Origin: Daphnia carinata
Lineage: Eukaryota > Arthropoda > Branchiopoda > Diplostraca > Daphniidae
Direction: 5' to 3'
Assembly: GCF_022539665.2 (NCBI RefSeq)
Contig: NC_081336.1
Location: 7,478,778 to 7,542,777 of the forward strand
Length of the DNA: 64,000 nt
The translations under genes and the position numbers were made by a program. Each line of letters opens with the position of its first letter. The stretch's first letter is position 1. A model generated the notes under the pieces. That model had not been told where the DNA came from and made no database searches. It worked only from the letters and a program-made list of their open reading frames with translations. Positions 25,901 to 38,700 of the stretch are shown piece by piece.

Positions 25901-27508
25901 CCACCCACCCCCCCCCCCCCCCGAAGCCGTGCAAATTGTCATTTATTTCCCTTTCCTTTTTTTTTTTTTGTGGTGGGCTCGTGTTTGTCAGGCGACAGGC
26001 AACAAGAAATTGATCCTGAAAATCGGAGACGACCGTGAATCGAGCTTCGGCAGCAAGATCGACGTCTATTTCAATCTGCGCGAAGGCCAGGTCTACCCGT
26101 TGGGGCTCTACAGAGGAACCGAAGTGGAACTGACGTGGCTCTGCTTGCGTAAGACGCGAAAACGGGCCGTTTGTATTGCACGTCCACTTTACTCACCTCC
26201 ATCCGATTATTAAAGATTGGCCGGAATTTCGGGTATGTAAAAAAGAAATTTCTAAAAAATTAAGATGTAATCAAAATAAATAATTTTTTTGTTTGCCAAA
26301 TTGCAGGCCAACTAAGCCGCGCATCGAGTTGATGAAGGAGGCTTGTGTCGGTCGGCGCTATTTCTCTCAATTGGAGACCATCCGGCCCAAAGATGTCTTC
26401 AGCAGTCTCGTGACAGTGCGCTACATCCATAAACTATCCATTAGCTGCGTGTGCTCCGGCTGCGGATCGACCATCACGCGTGGAGCCTGCACTTATGTTG
26501 GCTGCCACTGGAACCAACCAAGCTGCAAAGTCGATCTGAAAGCTTGGTACGTACCAGACCCAGTCACAATTCTAATAGTATTAGCCAATGTGTGTCTGTG
26601 TGGTGTCGCCCTTCCTCCTCCTTTTTCTTTAGACGTCGTGTGTGTCGCCCACCGTCGTGTACCCTGGCGTTGTATCTAAGCCTTCAGCGCGGAGCTATTG
26701 ATTTCCGCCTCCGGCACACACACACACACACACAGAGCCGGATCTTGCCGCTGCAGTCTCACTCTCTGCAGCGTCTAACTCATTCTATCTTGTTTTCTAC
26801 TCTTATGTTGTTCTCTCTCTCTTTCGTAGCCCTTTTCTTTCGTACGCCATTGGGTGGATGTATTCATTTCCTGACCCGTCTGTTATTAAATCATCGCGGA
26901 TGGATTACATGACCGCTGTTATAAACTAATGATACACACCTCTATATTTTGTTGTTGGATAGGTGCACGGTGGAAGATGGAACTGGCCAAGCTGTCATCT
27001 TTTTCAGTGGAGATTGCTGTCGTTCCTGGTTGAAATTACCGGCCAACGTGTGGAAGATGCTGCAGGAGAATGTATTACCTCACGAAGGGGAATTCGTCTA
27101 CTTGTCTTCGGTATTCTAGAATATATGAAAATGTATTAGATTAAGTTTAAATGTTTTTTGTTTTTTTTAAATAGAAATCACGTGCACCAGCCCTTAGTTT
27201 GGCCAGTCAGATCTTATCGTTGTATTGTGACACATCTGTCCACCTGCGACGGCCGTTGCGTGTCATTGTTGACAAGTTCACCAACAACGAAGGTTTTTTT
27301 TTTTTGCATAACATGTTAACTAGATTTCCTTCTCTTTTCTTTTTTTCTAATCTTTTTTTCTTTTACGGATGCCTGCACATCATCAGTCAACGCCGGACCG
27401 GAGCGGACATCAGCTTATTTCCTGAAGGATCCGCAGAAAAACAGGCTCTTTTGCCTGCACGTTGGAGAGAGAGATTCAACTTTGTGTGTCAACGAGCTAT
27501 CAGGTTAA
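22940..27508 (+). CDS. CTC1: CTC1-like multi-OB-fold protein (CST telomere complex), frame broken twice
   Basis: Probably the large subunit of the CST complex (CTC1-STN1-TEN1), which binds single-stranded DNA and helps DNA polymerase alpha fill in telomere ends. Exons: 22940-22986, 23061-23217, 23292-23402, 23457-23662, 23751-23933, 23993-24134, 24197-24960, 25048-25188, 25352-25503, 25992-26232, 26307-26546, 26963-27110, 27175-27292, 27387-27508, giving about 890 residues. Evidence is OB-fold-like strands such as GRWELRDRSGSVECIAVD and VEDGTGQAVIFF, the block YPLGLYRGTEVELTWL, and a zinc-ribbon-like Cys cluster (CVCSGCG, then GACTYVGC). Two frame breaks exist: exon 9 must gain two bases or lose one near 25430-25445, and exon 10 lacks one base near 26155-26162, in an A run. 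Identification rests on recalled resemblance to vertebrate CTC1, which is fast evolving. Another OB-fold protein (RPA1, MEIOB or POT1 type) is possible but fits less well. Confidence 0.58.
25908..25922. repeat. Poly-C tract
   Basis: 15 consecutive C in the intron between exons 9 and 10 of the CTC1-like gene. Confidence 0.6.
26715..26734. repeat. (CA)n microsatellite in a CTC1-like intron
   Basis: Ten CA units lie within the intron 26547-26962. Confidence 0.7.
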
Positions 27509-28084
27509 CACACTTTCCTTTAGGGTATTGGATACGAGCCGATAGGGGAGGGGCGAAAACAAGCAGCATTCTATCCTTAAGAATCGATGAGCAAATTTGT
27601 AGGATGCCAGCAGTCCTTAAAAAGAGATTGATTAAAAGAAAAAGGGCGTTTCGCAGATATGCTTTGTAGAATTTGTTGAAGAACCGGAAAACATGATAGT
27701 GTATACACAACAAGAAAAAAGATTCAAAAACAAATAAACAAGAAAAACGTGATAGATAAGTATGTAACATGATTTAAGCAGCACAGAGATTCTTCACATT
27801 TTGTGTCGATTTCGATCAATGGGGATTTGGTTTTGTTTTTGGCTTTCGTTTGTTGATTATAATTTTTTTTTTTTTAGCTATCTATGAGTGAAATTGGCTT
27901 CTCCATTGTTATTGCGAGTTGATAGCATGCCGATGGTTTTGAACACTGTCAAAAATAACAATGTGGAGGAGCAACACTAGCGCCACCGCTGTAAACCAAA
28001 AATCCACACTTTTTTTTCAGATATAATTTTATAAATTTTGTTCGTTTGTTTTCCCCTCACAGTTTCATTTATCTTTATTACTTG

Positions 28085-28115
<31 letters not shown>

Positions 28116-28149
28116 ACAGCTTTAGGTAACCACTGAGCTTGTCTTCGTA
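27509..28149. other. Tail-to-tail spacer between CTC1-like gene and first receptor gene
   Basis: These 641 bases carry the two 3' UTRs. A run of 25 T spans 28085-28109. No gene is seen; the reading frames here are shadows or short. Confidence 0.55.
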
Positions 28150-31100
28150 TTAGGTGAACGCAAAATCGTGATCCATGTTCTTGAGTTTGAGCTTCTTCTG
28201 GGCGATTTTGGAATATTTGATGTCGATGGGTTGGGTGGTGTCGTAAAGGGAGGGCGCCTGTAGGATGATGATGGCCATGCCGGCGACGCAGGCCACAAAG
28301 AACAACCAGAGGAAGAAGCGGTCGAGCACCATGGCCACAAACTTCCAATCTTCGATAACCTGGAAATATAAAATGTTCCAACCGAACAAAACTTTTCATT
28401 TCGTTTGCTCTAAATCAATAAAACGATGTCCTTGTACCAATAAAAAATTTCTGTTTTTTTTTTCTTTCTCAGAAATCTAAAAAAAAACAACAAAAAAAGG
28501 AAACATTTAATCGAATTTCAGGGATGTAGCGGTTCAACTGCTTCGCAAGTGCCTCCCTTCCGTGTCTACTGTTTAGATCAACATTTGCTCTGCGATAGGA
28601 GAAGCGTGTGTGTGTCGAATGTCCGTCAGTGATGACAACTCAGTTGCTATTGACAAGTTACACACTCGACTAAGGCGGGATGGCCGTCTTCAATCGAATG
28701 AGATTGACGTCGGATCCACTTGGCCGCTGTGGAACAATTGAGCCAAAAAGACTCTTAAGCTTAAATACATTTTGTTTTTTTTGTTTTTTATCCGGATAGC
28801 AGCCAGGGTTGCCAAACAAATGTTACCCGAATTAAAACTAGGGAGATTGTTTTTATCCTTTAGAGTGTCTAATAAAATCCCCCCCCCCCCCCAAATTTTT
28901 CTGTGTGTTTAACTCTGCTGCTTTCGTCTTAAATACTGAAACGTTCCAGTTGATCTGACTCGAAAGGGCGCTCAAGCGTGAGGGGATATCCAGCGCGGAA
29001 AGAAAGGGATTGTATATTCGAATGAGATTTTCAGATGGGAGGGAAAGAAGAGAAAAAAGAAATAAAAAACAAAAATAAGCTTACGCTGTCGAAGCGATCC
29101 TTGTTCCTCATGTGTTGAGCGATGAAGCGCACGTCTTCGATAGAGTGTTCCATCTCGACGGGCAGGGCCGGCTGCTGATGGATGGACGTCCGCTGTATGA
29201 CTCCGCTGTTATTACATCCGTGCTGTTGACAGGCAGCGCCATTCTCGGCTGCCGCCACAGCGGCGGCCAGCGGCGGCGGCGGCCCGGATAACTGACTGGA
29301 ACGGCCGTTTCGGGAAGCGGAAGCCGTGCCACCGCAGCTTTGCTGGCCTTGCTTGACCGGCGTTTGTCTGTACGGCATTTCCATGTCAATGGAAGACGAC
29401 GTACCTCCACCCGAAGTGGGGGCCGGAACGGCCGTCGTAGACGAGCAATTGAGCGGCCATGAAGAATCTCCGCATCCGCTTCGCAGCTGCTGCTGCTGCT
29501 GGCCGACGGGGATGATGGAGATCTCGGTGCCGCGGGTCGGCAGAGCGTTGAGCTCCCACTCGCTGAGCTGCTGCGTCCTGGGCGGCCTGGTGATGCACAG
29601 CAGTTTCGGCAGGAATCCGATAAAGACGCGCTTGACCCAGGGCGCCATCCGGTGCGTCGACGGCGAGCGGAAGTTGACGTTGAGCACAATGATCGTCACC
29701 AGGACGGAGAGCGTCACTAGTATCATGGTGAAGAGGAGGTATTTGCCGAGTAAGGGGACCGTCAGCGACGTCGGCGGGATGATCTCGGCCAGCAGCAGGA
29801 AGAACACGGTCAGCGAGAGTAAAATGGAGACACAGAGCGACATCTTCTCGCCAGAGTCGGCCGGCAGGTAGAAAACGAGCACCGAGAGGCACGAAATGCC
29901 GACGCAAGGGATGATCAAATTGACCGTGTAGAACAACGTCTTCCGTCTCAGCGTGATGTTGAAGAAGATGTCGGGGAACGGCGTGTCGCCGCAGCAGCTG
30001 TAGTATTTCTCGTTGCGCTGGGCCGGCACCTCCATAATGTCCCACTCGACGCTCAAGTAGTACTCGCGAAGGTCGATGCCCACCTGAATCACGTTAGAGT
30101 CGGGCGTCTGGTGTAAATGTTGCAAATCCACCTGAACGTGATACGAAATAAATTCCATTTGAAATTTGAATTAGCGGAAATTTATAAAATAAGGGGGGGG
30201 GGGGTTCGTCTTTTGTTTTTATTTATTACGTAACGCTGTCCCGTTCTATTTTTGGGAAGCGCAAATCAAAGGGCAGGCGTGTCGGTATTCGCGCGTGGTT
30301 GCCAGTTGATAACAATACACTAGGGCTAGTTTGGCTGTTGTGTTAAGTATCGATTAAAGGACGCGTGAAAAAAATCACGAAAAATATGGCGTCCGTTTTT
30401 TTCTGATTAAAAAAAAATGTATCTATTTGCTACGTTGCCAATTGGGGGGAATTACCGTGTTTCCGTCGGAAGTCCACGATCCGAATTTCATGTAGCAAGT
30501 CTGCTCGTCGAAAGGGAAATACTCGACGTCGATCTCGCAGAAAGACTTGTAGATGGCCGGCGGCTTCCACGTCACCGTCCCGTCGTGGCGCAGAATGGCT
30601 TTGGTCATGATGGTCACTTCGTAGTTGCCGTCGGCGCTTTTGTTCGTTTCCACAAAATGAAACATTGATTTCCCATTTGATTAGACAATAAAAAAGAAAT
30701 ACTGACTTGTTGTAGAGGACGATATCGGGCAGCCAGATGTTCTCGGACGGGACGTGGAGCGTCTTAACGCCGCCGTATTCCTCCGGGTCCCATTTTAGCT
30801 TGTAGTCGAACCATTCCTGGAATAACACGCTTTTCACAACATAATTCTTTAAAAAATAATAAATAATAAATTCTGTACCTGTTCCACCCACATGTTGGTC
30901 GTCATAATTTGATTCTTCAAATTCTATTTACAAATTCAATTTTTAAAAAAAAAACAAGACTAAAAGAAGATCAAAATAAAAATAAAACTCACGACATCGA
31001 TGAGCTGCGAGAGTTTGAGACCGAGTTTGACGGTGAGCCGATCCGAGTTGTTGCCGACCGGGCGGATGAGCCGGTTGTAGTCGGTGAGCAGATCCTCGTA

Positions 31101-32741
31101 GAGCCGCTTGGCGTCCTGATCGGCCGCAGCCGGGCAGCCAATAGAAAGCAAGATGAGCAGTGGCGGTAAAACAAGTTGGGCCAGTCCGCTACACGACCAT
31201 GAAAATCGACTCGGCCGTCTGTTCTGCTGGTCAGCTAATGATAAGCCAACGGCTGGTCGTTGTATCGCTGCTTGGCCTATAATAAACAAAACGGGAATGA
31301 GCCAACGTATTCCATCATCACGTCACCACCGATTGGCCGGCGTCAAGAGCCAACTTAAATAAAGGACTAGACAAACTACGGACTCTCTCTTCAATGCTGT
31401 TTCTGCGCGTGCCAAAAAGTTTGATGGCCAATAACACGACTTTTGCTTATTGATCTTACAGCCAACCCAAAACATTAAATATGCTAAAAGAAACTTGTGA
31501 TTTCTTCGAAAACAGTTTGACAACAAATGAATAGGCAACGCCGAGCAAATCAAAACATTGTTTGGGTACACATACTTGTGTACGTTCTCAACTTTCCCCT
31601 AAGACATTCTTCCTAAACAAGGAGGGCGGAAAAAAACTTCTGCCAATCAATGTATTGTTATTACCATTGCTAGCCCAAACGGTAGCAATCAAAACTTGAT
31701 CATGAAAAAAAAAAAATTCGTGGCATTTACATCTTTTAAATGTGAAAAACAAAAAAAAAAAATGAGCCGTCGCGATAGGAATAAATGATGTAGCGCAAAG
31801 GGCCTTATAAGTATATATCGGCTACACACATTTTTTTTTTTTTTTTTTTGAGACCGTATATATACTAGAAAAGAGAGGCTGTCGGAGCGAGTGAGAGATA
31901 CGATAGAGACTGCGGGAAAAAAAAAAAGATCTCGGCCCGTCTTTTATTGATCCGCCAGTTGAGAGACAGACGCAGCATAGACCCCGGAGAGTTGTTCGGC
32001 AGTGCAGGGTTTTCTTCGGCGCCCACACACACCATTCCGTCATCTTTTTTTTCCCCTTTCGAACACGTGACACAACCTTTTAAAACATCGAAATTGCTTG
32101 TGTTTTCTATCGAATATTCCATCGATAAAAAAAAAGGCATATTACACGATCAAAGTGTCCTATTCTTTAGCCTGATGTCAAAGAACGCATAATGATGTCC
32201 ATATCGCAGTCTTTTGATACTATATCCTTCCGTTTGATTTATACATTTTTTTTTTTAAGATCGGAAAGTGTAAACACGCGAGGAAAAAAAGACAGCTTGG
32301 CAATTATAGATGGGGCCCTCCTGAGCATAAAGCTGCACGAGGGGTGAGCAGCTGCAAGTCTTGTTAATGGAAGCTTAATTGTGCGTATACGCTGCGTGCG
32401 TCTGTTTTCTAGCTCGTGTTCCATTCTTTTTTTGTTTTTTTTTTTGCCTTTCTGCAACCATTTTCAGGAAGGCGATTCGCCATTTGAATAGCCAAGCGCA
32501 TTTGATTCAAATTGAGTTTAATATTCACGGCAACATCGTGGCTTATCCTTTTTTTTTAACCGGTTTAAATGTTAAATACTCGATTTACTATCCGCCCTCT
32601 AGAGAAAGCAAAAGGTTAATACGATTAATTAGGAAAATTCTTACTCGGCTGTGCTGGCTCTTGGCCGATCGATCCATCTCGTCCGGCACGGTGCCTCCGC
32701 CGCCGACGGCCTTGTACGCACGTTGAATACATAGCCGACAT
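28150..32741 (-). CDS. nAChRalpha1: Nicotinic acetylcholine receptor alpha subunit, alpha1-like
   Basis: Ligand-gated cation channel subunit of neuronal membranes. Exons: 32645-32741, 30993-31276, 30879-30923, 30707-30816, 30456-30636, 29085-30131, 28150-28359. They join in frame to 657 residues. It shows a hydrophobic signal segment ([13 protein letters not shown]), then the Cys-loop ([15 protein letters not shown]). The paired cysteines of an alpha subunit are in YYSCC at about 285-286. TM1-TM3 follow ([40 protein letters not shown]). A long M3-M4 loop is rich in Gln, Ser, Gly and Ala, and the last exon carries TM4. The tail with [19 protein letters not shown] resembles insect alpha1. Exon 2 has no in-frame Met. 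The best solution is an ATG at 32741 in a distant first exon, preceded by an in-frame TAG, which puts about 50 residues before the signal segment. An ATG at 31289 spanning the acceptor would serve if transcription started later. Confidence 0.9.
28360..29084 (-). other. Last intron of the alpha1-like receptor gene
   Basis: This 725-base intron separates the M3-M4 loop from TM4. It contains a run of 14 C at 28879-28892. No alternative exon is recognised. Confidence 0.6.
31277..32644 (-). other. First intron of the alpha1-like receptor gene
   Basis: The donor is AGCCGA/GTAAGA at 32645/32644 and the acceptor TTATTATAG at 31277. This 1.37 kb A/T-rich intron has T runs (31831-31850) and no other gene. 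It includes an ATG at 31289 that is in frame with exon 2. Confidence 0.6.
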
Positions 32742-35700
32742 GCCGCTGTTCTTGGCTGGTGTTGTGATTGTCTCCTTTTCGCCCGCTTTGCTTTCTCTCT
32801 TCTAAAGAATTTCCCGTTGCCAGCTGCCGCTGCTGTTGCTGCTGCTAACCGCCAGCGCTTCTCTGTCATGGCCGAGGATCAATTCCACCGGGTGGGGGGA
32901 ACAAAACCTACCTACACAATTAAAAAAACACTTTTTTGTTTCATTTTTGGTTTAGAAAAACACAAAACGTTTCGTGGTATTTTTTAATTAAAACGATTAG
33001 GAATGTCATTTGACTGGGGATGTTCGTTGAACATTGTTTAGATATCTACAACATTGTCAGATCGATAGAAATGACATGTAATAGGTTAGATTCATATGCC
33101 ACAGTCGACGACGTGTTTGTTCTTTTCTTCGAGGACCTGTGGCATTACGCCGATAACGTAAAAGACGTGTTTACAATAAAGGGAAATTCTCTATTTTTAT
33201 TTGTCTCAATGTTTGTTGCAGACCGTCTAATCGCTCGGGCCGCACGAACAATAGACAAGTGGGCTGACCATAAAAAGCTGCGTGACAAATAAGCTTAAAG
33301 ATCTATTTATCTACTGGCTCGTGTTGACTCTTACCTACTTTTGTGCGGTCAACAAAATATAGCTGCTCATAAAAGATAAGGAGAACGGGATATTACATTG
33401 GGAAAACGTTCGAGCAATGGCCGCTAGAGGAAATCTCATTAGTCGATCTAAACTGCTGTCGGCGTGTCACGAATTGACACCATATGTTGCCGACTTTTTC
33501 TTTTCATGTCATACAAGAATTCGAGAATGTTATTTTAATGATAATACATTTTTCATGTTGTCGATTTAAAAAAAAAAATCAATGAAAGAGATTCAATGTG
33601 AAGGGATTTTTCTTTCGATGGCCAACTACCTGTAGAGCTCAATAGAGGGAAGTATAGAATGAACTTTATGACCTCAAAGCCTCTTTTTTAAGTCCTTTTA
33701 TGTGTAGGATATATAGAATCATGATTCCTTTCATCATTTATGTAGGGAGGGATAAATAGGGGACTGTGCTATTGTTCTTCCCCTTTTGTTGCACACACAC
33801 ACTAATGATGGCGAAAATTTTTCAAACGACAATCAATGCCAAAATAGAGATGACTTACCCAACGCTCCTCCCTCGATGTCCACCAACAATTAATGGTGAT
33901 GGAGTTCTTTGTGTTATTTTTCTTTGCAACAGTCCAATCAAAATAGATTTGTTTTTAAAAACAGTACAGCGTTTTTAATTCCTGATTGACTGAAATTCCT
34001 TCAAAACACACGACGATCGACCGACACGACAGATCATTATGATGATTTAAGTAACGAATATAAGACACGATCACTAAAAAAAAAACACGACCAGGCATGT
34101 GCACAAAAAAACGTGGCCAATTCTTATCAGTCAGCCATCACACAAAAAACTCCTTTTTGTTTCCTTTCAGCAAACAAGAATAATGTTGGTTTTTTTCAAT
34201 CGAAACTACATCAAAGAGTAGTCTGCTAGAACAAACAAACAAATCCCTAAAACAAAAAAGGTGGAGAGTGTATGGTAATGTGATGGAAGACAAGCCCAAG
34301 TGGAGCGTCCTTCTCCTGTGGCAACTGGCAGACGACTGAGCCAAAGGCAAGGAGCTGCAGTCTCTTTTTTTTTTCACGAAGACCGTGAGGATACACACAC
34401 AAAAGGGTGGACATCAAAATCCCGAGACTCTGACGGCGTATCAGCTCAGTTCAACGCGCTGCACAGAAAATGTAGATACAAGAAATAAAAAAAAAAGGAA
34501 AGACACACTCACGCAGAGGGCCAAAAAAAAAATTTAAGAAGTAGAGGGGAAATATATTAGATCTGATTTCATCACTGCAATGCTTCCACATAGAAGTGTG
34601 TGTATGGATTGCTAAAGAGCAGATTGCTATCCACATAGGAAGCTCATGATCCCTTTCTTTTATTTTCGAATAAATCTACGAATAATAATCTGTATTTGAT
34701 TAAACTGAATGGAGATAGAATGTCGTATTAGAAATGCTCGTTCCATTAGATGAGTTACAGTCAAAAAGATATGGATGAAATTAATGGCTTTTCACTGCGA
34801 CCGTGAACAGCGAGGAAAATGGCTGCCGAATGTTTAATTTTTCGTTGGCGTAAAATGCTACTAATTGCTTTAAACCTAATTATATTCTGAAAAGAAAATC
34901 GAAAAGGCCCCACGTATTCGTCTTTAGGTGGGCGATTCTTCAAAAGGAGGTAGAGTAAGAAAGCACTCGTGGCAAACCAAAGGCAAGGGAAACAAAAAAA
35001 AAACATTTTGCATGGCACTCCCTTGGGAATGGATCTCGACATGTCCAACACAAAGAAAAGGTTCAAGGACAGTTCTTTTTATGGTAATTCAAGAAGGAAG
35101 AAAAATGAAAGTTCAAAAAACGACGAAAACAATATGTAAATCACCAAGGTCACTGAAAAAAAAAATCATATAACAAAATGAGAATTTTGCATAAATCGAT
35201 AACAATTAGTAAACAGAATAAAAGAAATGCATATTCATTTAATCTAATTAAATAAATGGTTTTTACACACTTTTCAAATAAATTTAATCACAGGCATTTG
35301 TTGGCATCAGCGTCACATTTCAATTGACTTAAATGGGTGAACTCGGGCTTGATCAAACGATCCATTATCGAGCTGTAAAGCCAAGCAAGAAGATATCGTC
35401 TTACGTTATCCAGAATATAGTGTCTTTCAATGATATGCAACGTAATAGATGTAGCGCATAAAGAGAGTATACAATGCCGGATTGACTTTCACGCCTGTTG
35501 TGGAACTGATATATATAAATAGCTCCAGAACAACAGAATAGAATCTCCAATTTCTTATGTTACACCAAAGTTTAACCGATTTTTAGTTGTCGTGGAACAT
35601 CTGCGGGCAATAAGTCAACAATGGTGCATTCAACATGGAACGGACTATTAGTCAATCGGCTTATGCCACACATTTTTATGAATAGATTAACATTTAAATT

Positions 35701-38700
35701 AGAATTGCTTCGTAATTTATTATCCTCCATGCGTAATGAAGTGAAAAGCCATCAGTGTCAGAAAAGGAACCCATTTTCATTGATATGCAATCGGAAATCC
35801 AGTGGAAGACTTGCATATGATCGTCGTCGGCATCCGTATTGATCGTGTACATGTGTTTACCGAGTATACAGTACACTGAGAAACTTAGCATTTTTTCTTT
35901 AAATCTTTTATTTACCATTTGACGTGTTTACTTGAAATCTGCGCAGAGAAATGGGCCGAGTCAATAAACTGGTCACAAACACTCGAATGCGGTACATTGA
36001 TTTAAAATACATCGTATTTTAAAATAGATCTCAAAAACATATTTACGTGTTATATAGACTCGTCTCGAGAGAAAACAGAAGAGAATATAAGTGCGGATGC
36101 TGTGGATCATTATGCGACGACGCCGAGTGTGTCGTCCCACTCACCTTCCACATGACTGACACTAACATCCGAGTCGTGCCCTCCTCATCAAACTTTTTTC
36201 TTATATTTTTCTCCTTCATTTCTATGTGCGGAAAGAAGTTATAATCAAGGATTCATTTAAATCCGGACAACGTCAATTGCGTAACGCTGTATCTGAGAAA
36301 AATCAATAAGAAATGGTGAGAGTTATCTAATATCGTCTGCTTGTTTTTAAATGGAACTAACGGCGAGTCGGTCGCATGGCAACCGATCACTGTAGCGCGC
36401 TATTCAACATTGAAATTTGACGAATGGAGTAAAAAAAAAAAAACGTATCTCCTTGGTGAAAGCGCTCAACCGTCTTGACATTCGTTATTAACAACTTCAA
36501 AGAGCAACACAGCATATTGTTAAACGTATTTAAATACAATACCATTAGATCTTGTACGCCCCCAATTAAAGCGGCTCTATGAAAAATCGAAGAGCCAAAG
36601 TAAAGAAAGACGACAATGTTTCAAATTGAATTGGCCAAAAGTGATTTAAAGCTAATGGACTTTTCTATCTAAAAAAAACATTTGCGATCGAGATAATTGG
36701 TTCAACCAGCTGCTTCAAGAATAGTCCATGCATAGTGTGCATGAAACGTAAGCAAGTTTCCTCTTGACTAATTCCACACTTAAGATATTTCTGGCACCTC
36801 TGCGCGTGTTGCCGGGGCATTTTTCATCCAAGAACTCTATAGCTGCAGTGCCAACCGTGTTGCACGATCGATTTCATTTTCATGTTTTCTGCACTGAGAG
36901 AAATGGGTAGGCCTTGTGTATATACAAAGAACAACCTCGCCAGGGTTTGCGAGTGAAGGCCGCGCCCCGTGCGGTTTCAAGTCCGGGACACGATGCAAAG
37001 GGGGCGCCACCATCATCAATCGATATAGTATATAGATATGTGGTGGCCCCTAGCTGGGGCTTACAGATAGGCTCTGTGACATCTGCTCATACATTACAGT
37101 TTAATCAAAAAATTTTCTTAGAATTTTAAGTTAGATTTTTTTTTAAACGAAAAGTATCGGATTGTTTATTTTATTACAAGCGAGAAAATTGGAAATAAAT
37201 AGGGAAGATACGATTTCTTTTGGTATGACCATCAAGATGTGAGATGCGGAAGAAAAAAAGAAGGGGAATATAATAAGGACCGTGTTATGAACGCGTGATG
37301 CATTCTCAATGACGAACACATAAGCTGGGCGCATGCGACATCGATGTGTATGTATACACGCCGACCACCAAAAAAACAGCATACTCACTTACGTGATCTA
37401 AATGGAAAATGTGAAGGACCAAAACAAGAAAAAGAAATCTCACACTTGACATTTCTTTCTATTAAAATGCTATATAAAGCAAACATCCCCAGATTCTTAG
37501 GAAACATTCCAAATGCTTCCCGTGGAATTTTTGATGAAAGAAAATTGATGTTGCATATCAAAATCGAATTTCAGTCTATTTTTGACAGCAAGAATTGTCA
37601 ACGTATACAATTGACACACTTCAAAAGTGAGGTGGCATAAAAGGTAGAAAGAAAATATTGGCTGATAAAGTTCAAACACTTGTCTCTGACAAACTCTCTT
37701 TGCGTCACGAGCCACTCTGTCTCGAAGAACTAAAAAAAACTCAGATCTATCGTGTTGGTTTTTGCTGTTCGTCTCTACACGTTATGAAAATCAATACAAA
37801 CTAACATAGAGAAGGTTGGCAACAGTGCGTCAAATACATACATACAGAGGCCATAGATGCATTAGTTTCTATCTGCTATTATAGCAAACGTGTATAAAAT
37901 ATACACAACAGAGATCTATGACGTTTTTGGGTGAACATACATTATAAACCGAAGCCGTTCATAGAACAGCGAGGCGGCTTGCACTCCTCCGGGCATGCTC
38001 CCCTCTGGCGTTCTCCATATAATTAGACGGAGCGTCGACTGTATACACTTGAAAACACTCGTAGCAGCTATAAAGCATCTCGCTCGCTTTAATGATGGCA
38101 CGCGCTCCTGAGTGGATTGCCCCGCTTGAACTATGTAGCACCCAAAAAACAAAAAGAACTTTTACATACATTCTTTTTATATGATACACAGCATCCCTCT
38201 GTGAATTTCCTGTCACAAATGTAAAATCCTTTATGCAGATGTGCATTCCATACCATTACACAAGTCGCTCTATAGCTTCAGTCTCTATTCGCAAAGACAA
38301 TCGTAATGAGACGCTGGCTCTTTTAAGATGCAAAAATTTCAGCCAAAAGACTGTGCATTAAGGGTTGTGGCGTGCAATTATGCATAGGCAAATCATTTTC
38401 GAGTTCGCGAATTGTTTCAATTCGTCTGCTACGCTATGGACAACGTCTCAACACAGACAATAAGTATATACCTCTCTTTTTTTTTTTATGGAAATAAGAC
38501 TATTTGAATGTGGCCATGAGCAGGCATGAGACATACACTAGCTAATTTAAGAATGTATGGCAAGGAGCCATTGTTGAAGCAATCAATGTTTCCTGCACAT
38601 CGCAGAAAAGAAACTCTTAAAAGTCCCACGTTGACAAATGGCTTCTTTTCCCTTTCTATTTGGCCATTGTAGACCGGCGTGTTGCGAATGAACTCGACTT

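Noticed and set aside
29108-30045. Two long open frames (193 and 219 codons) on the minus strand in alternative frames
   Set aside because: Both overlap the alpha1-like receptor exon, which has clear family motifs. They are Arg/Ala/Pro-rich shadows of G/C-rich coding sequence.
34761-35066. 101-codon frame on the minus strand in the receptor spacer
   Set aside because: A/T-rich, hydrophobic and without splice sites or recognisable motifs; likely chance.
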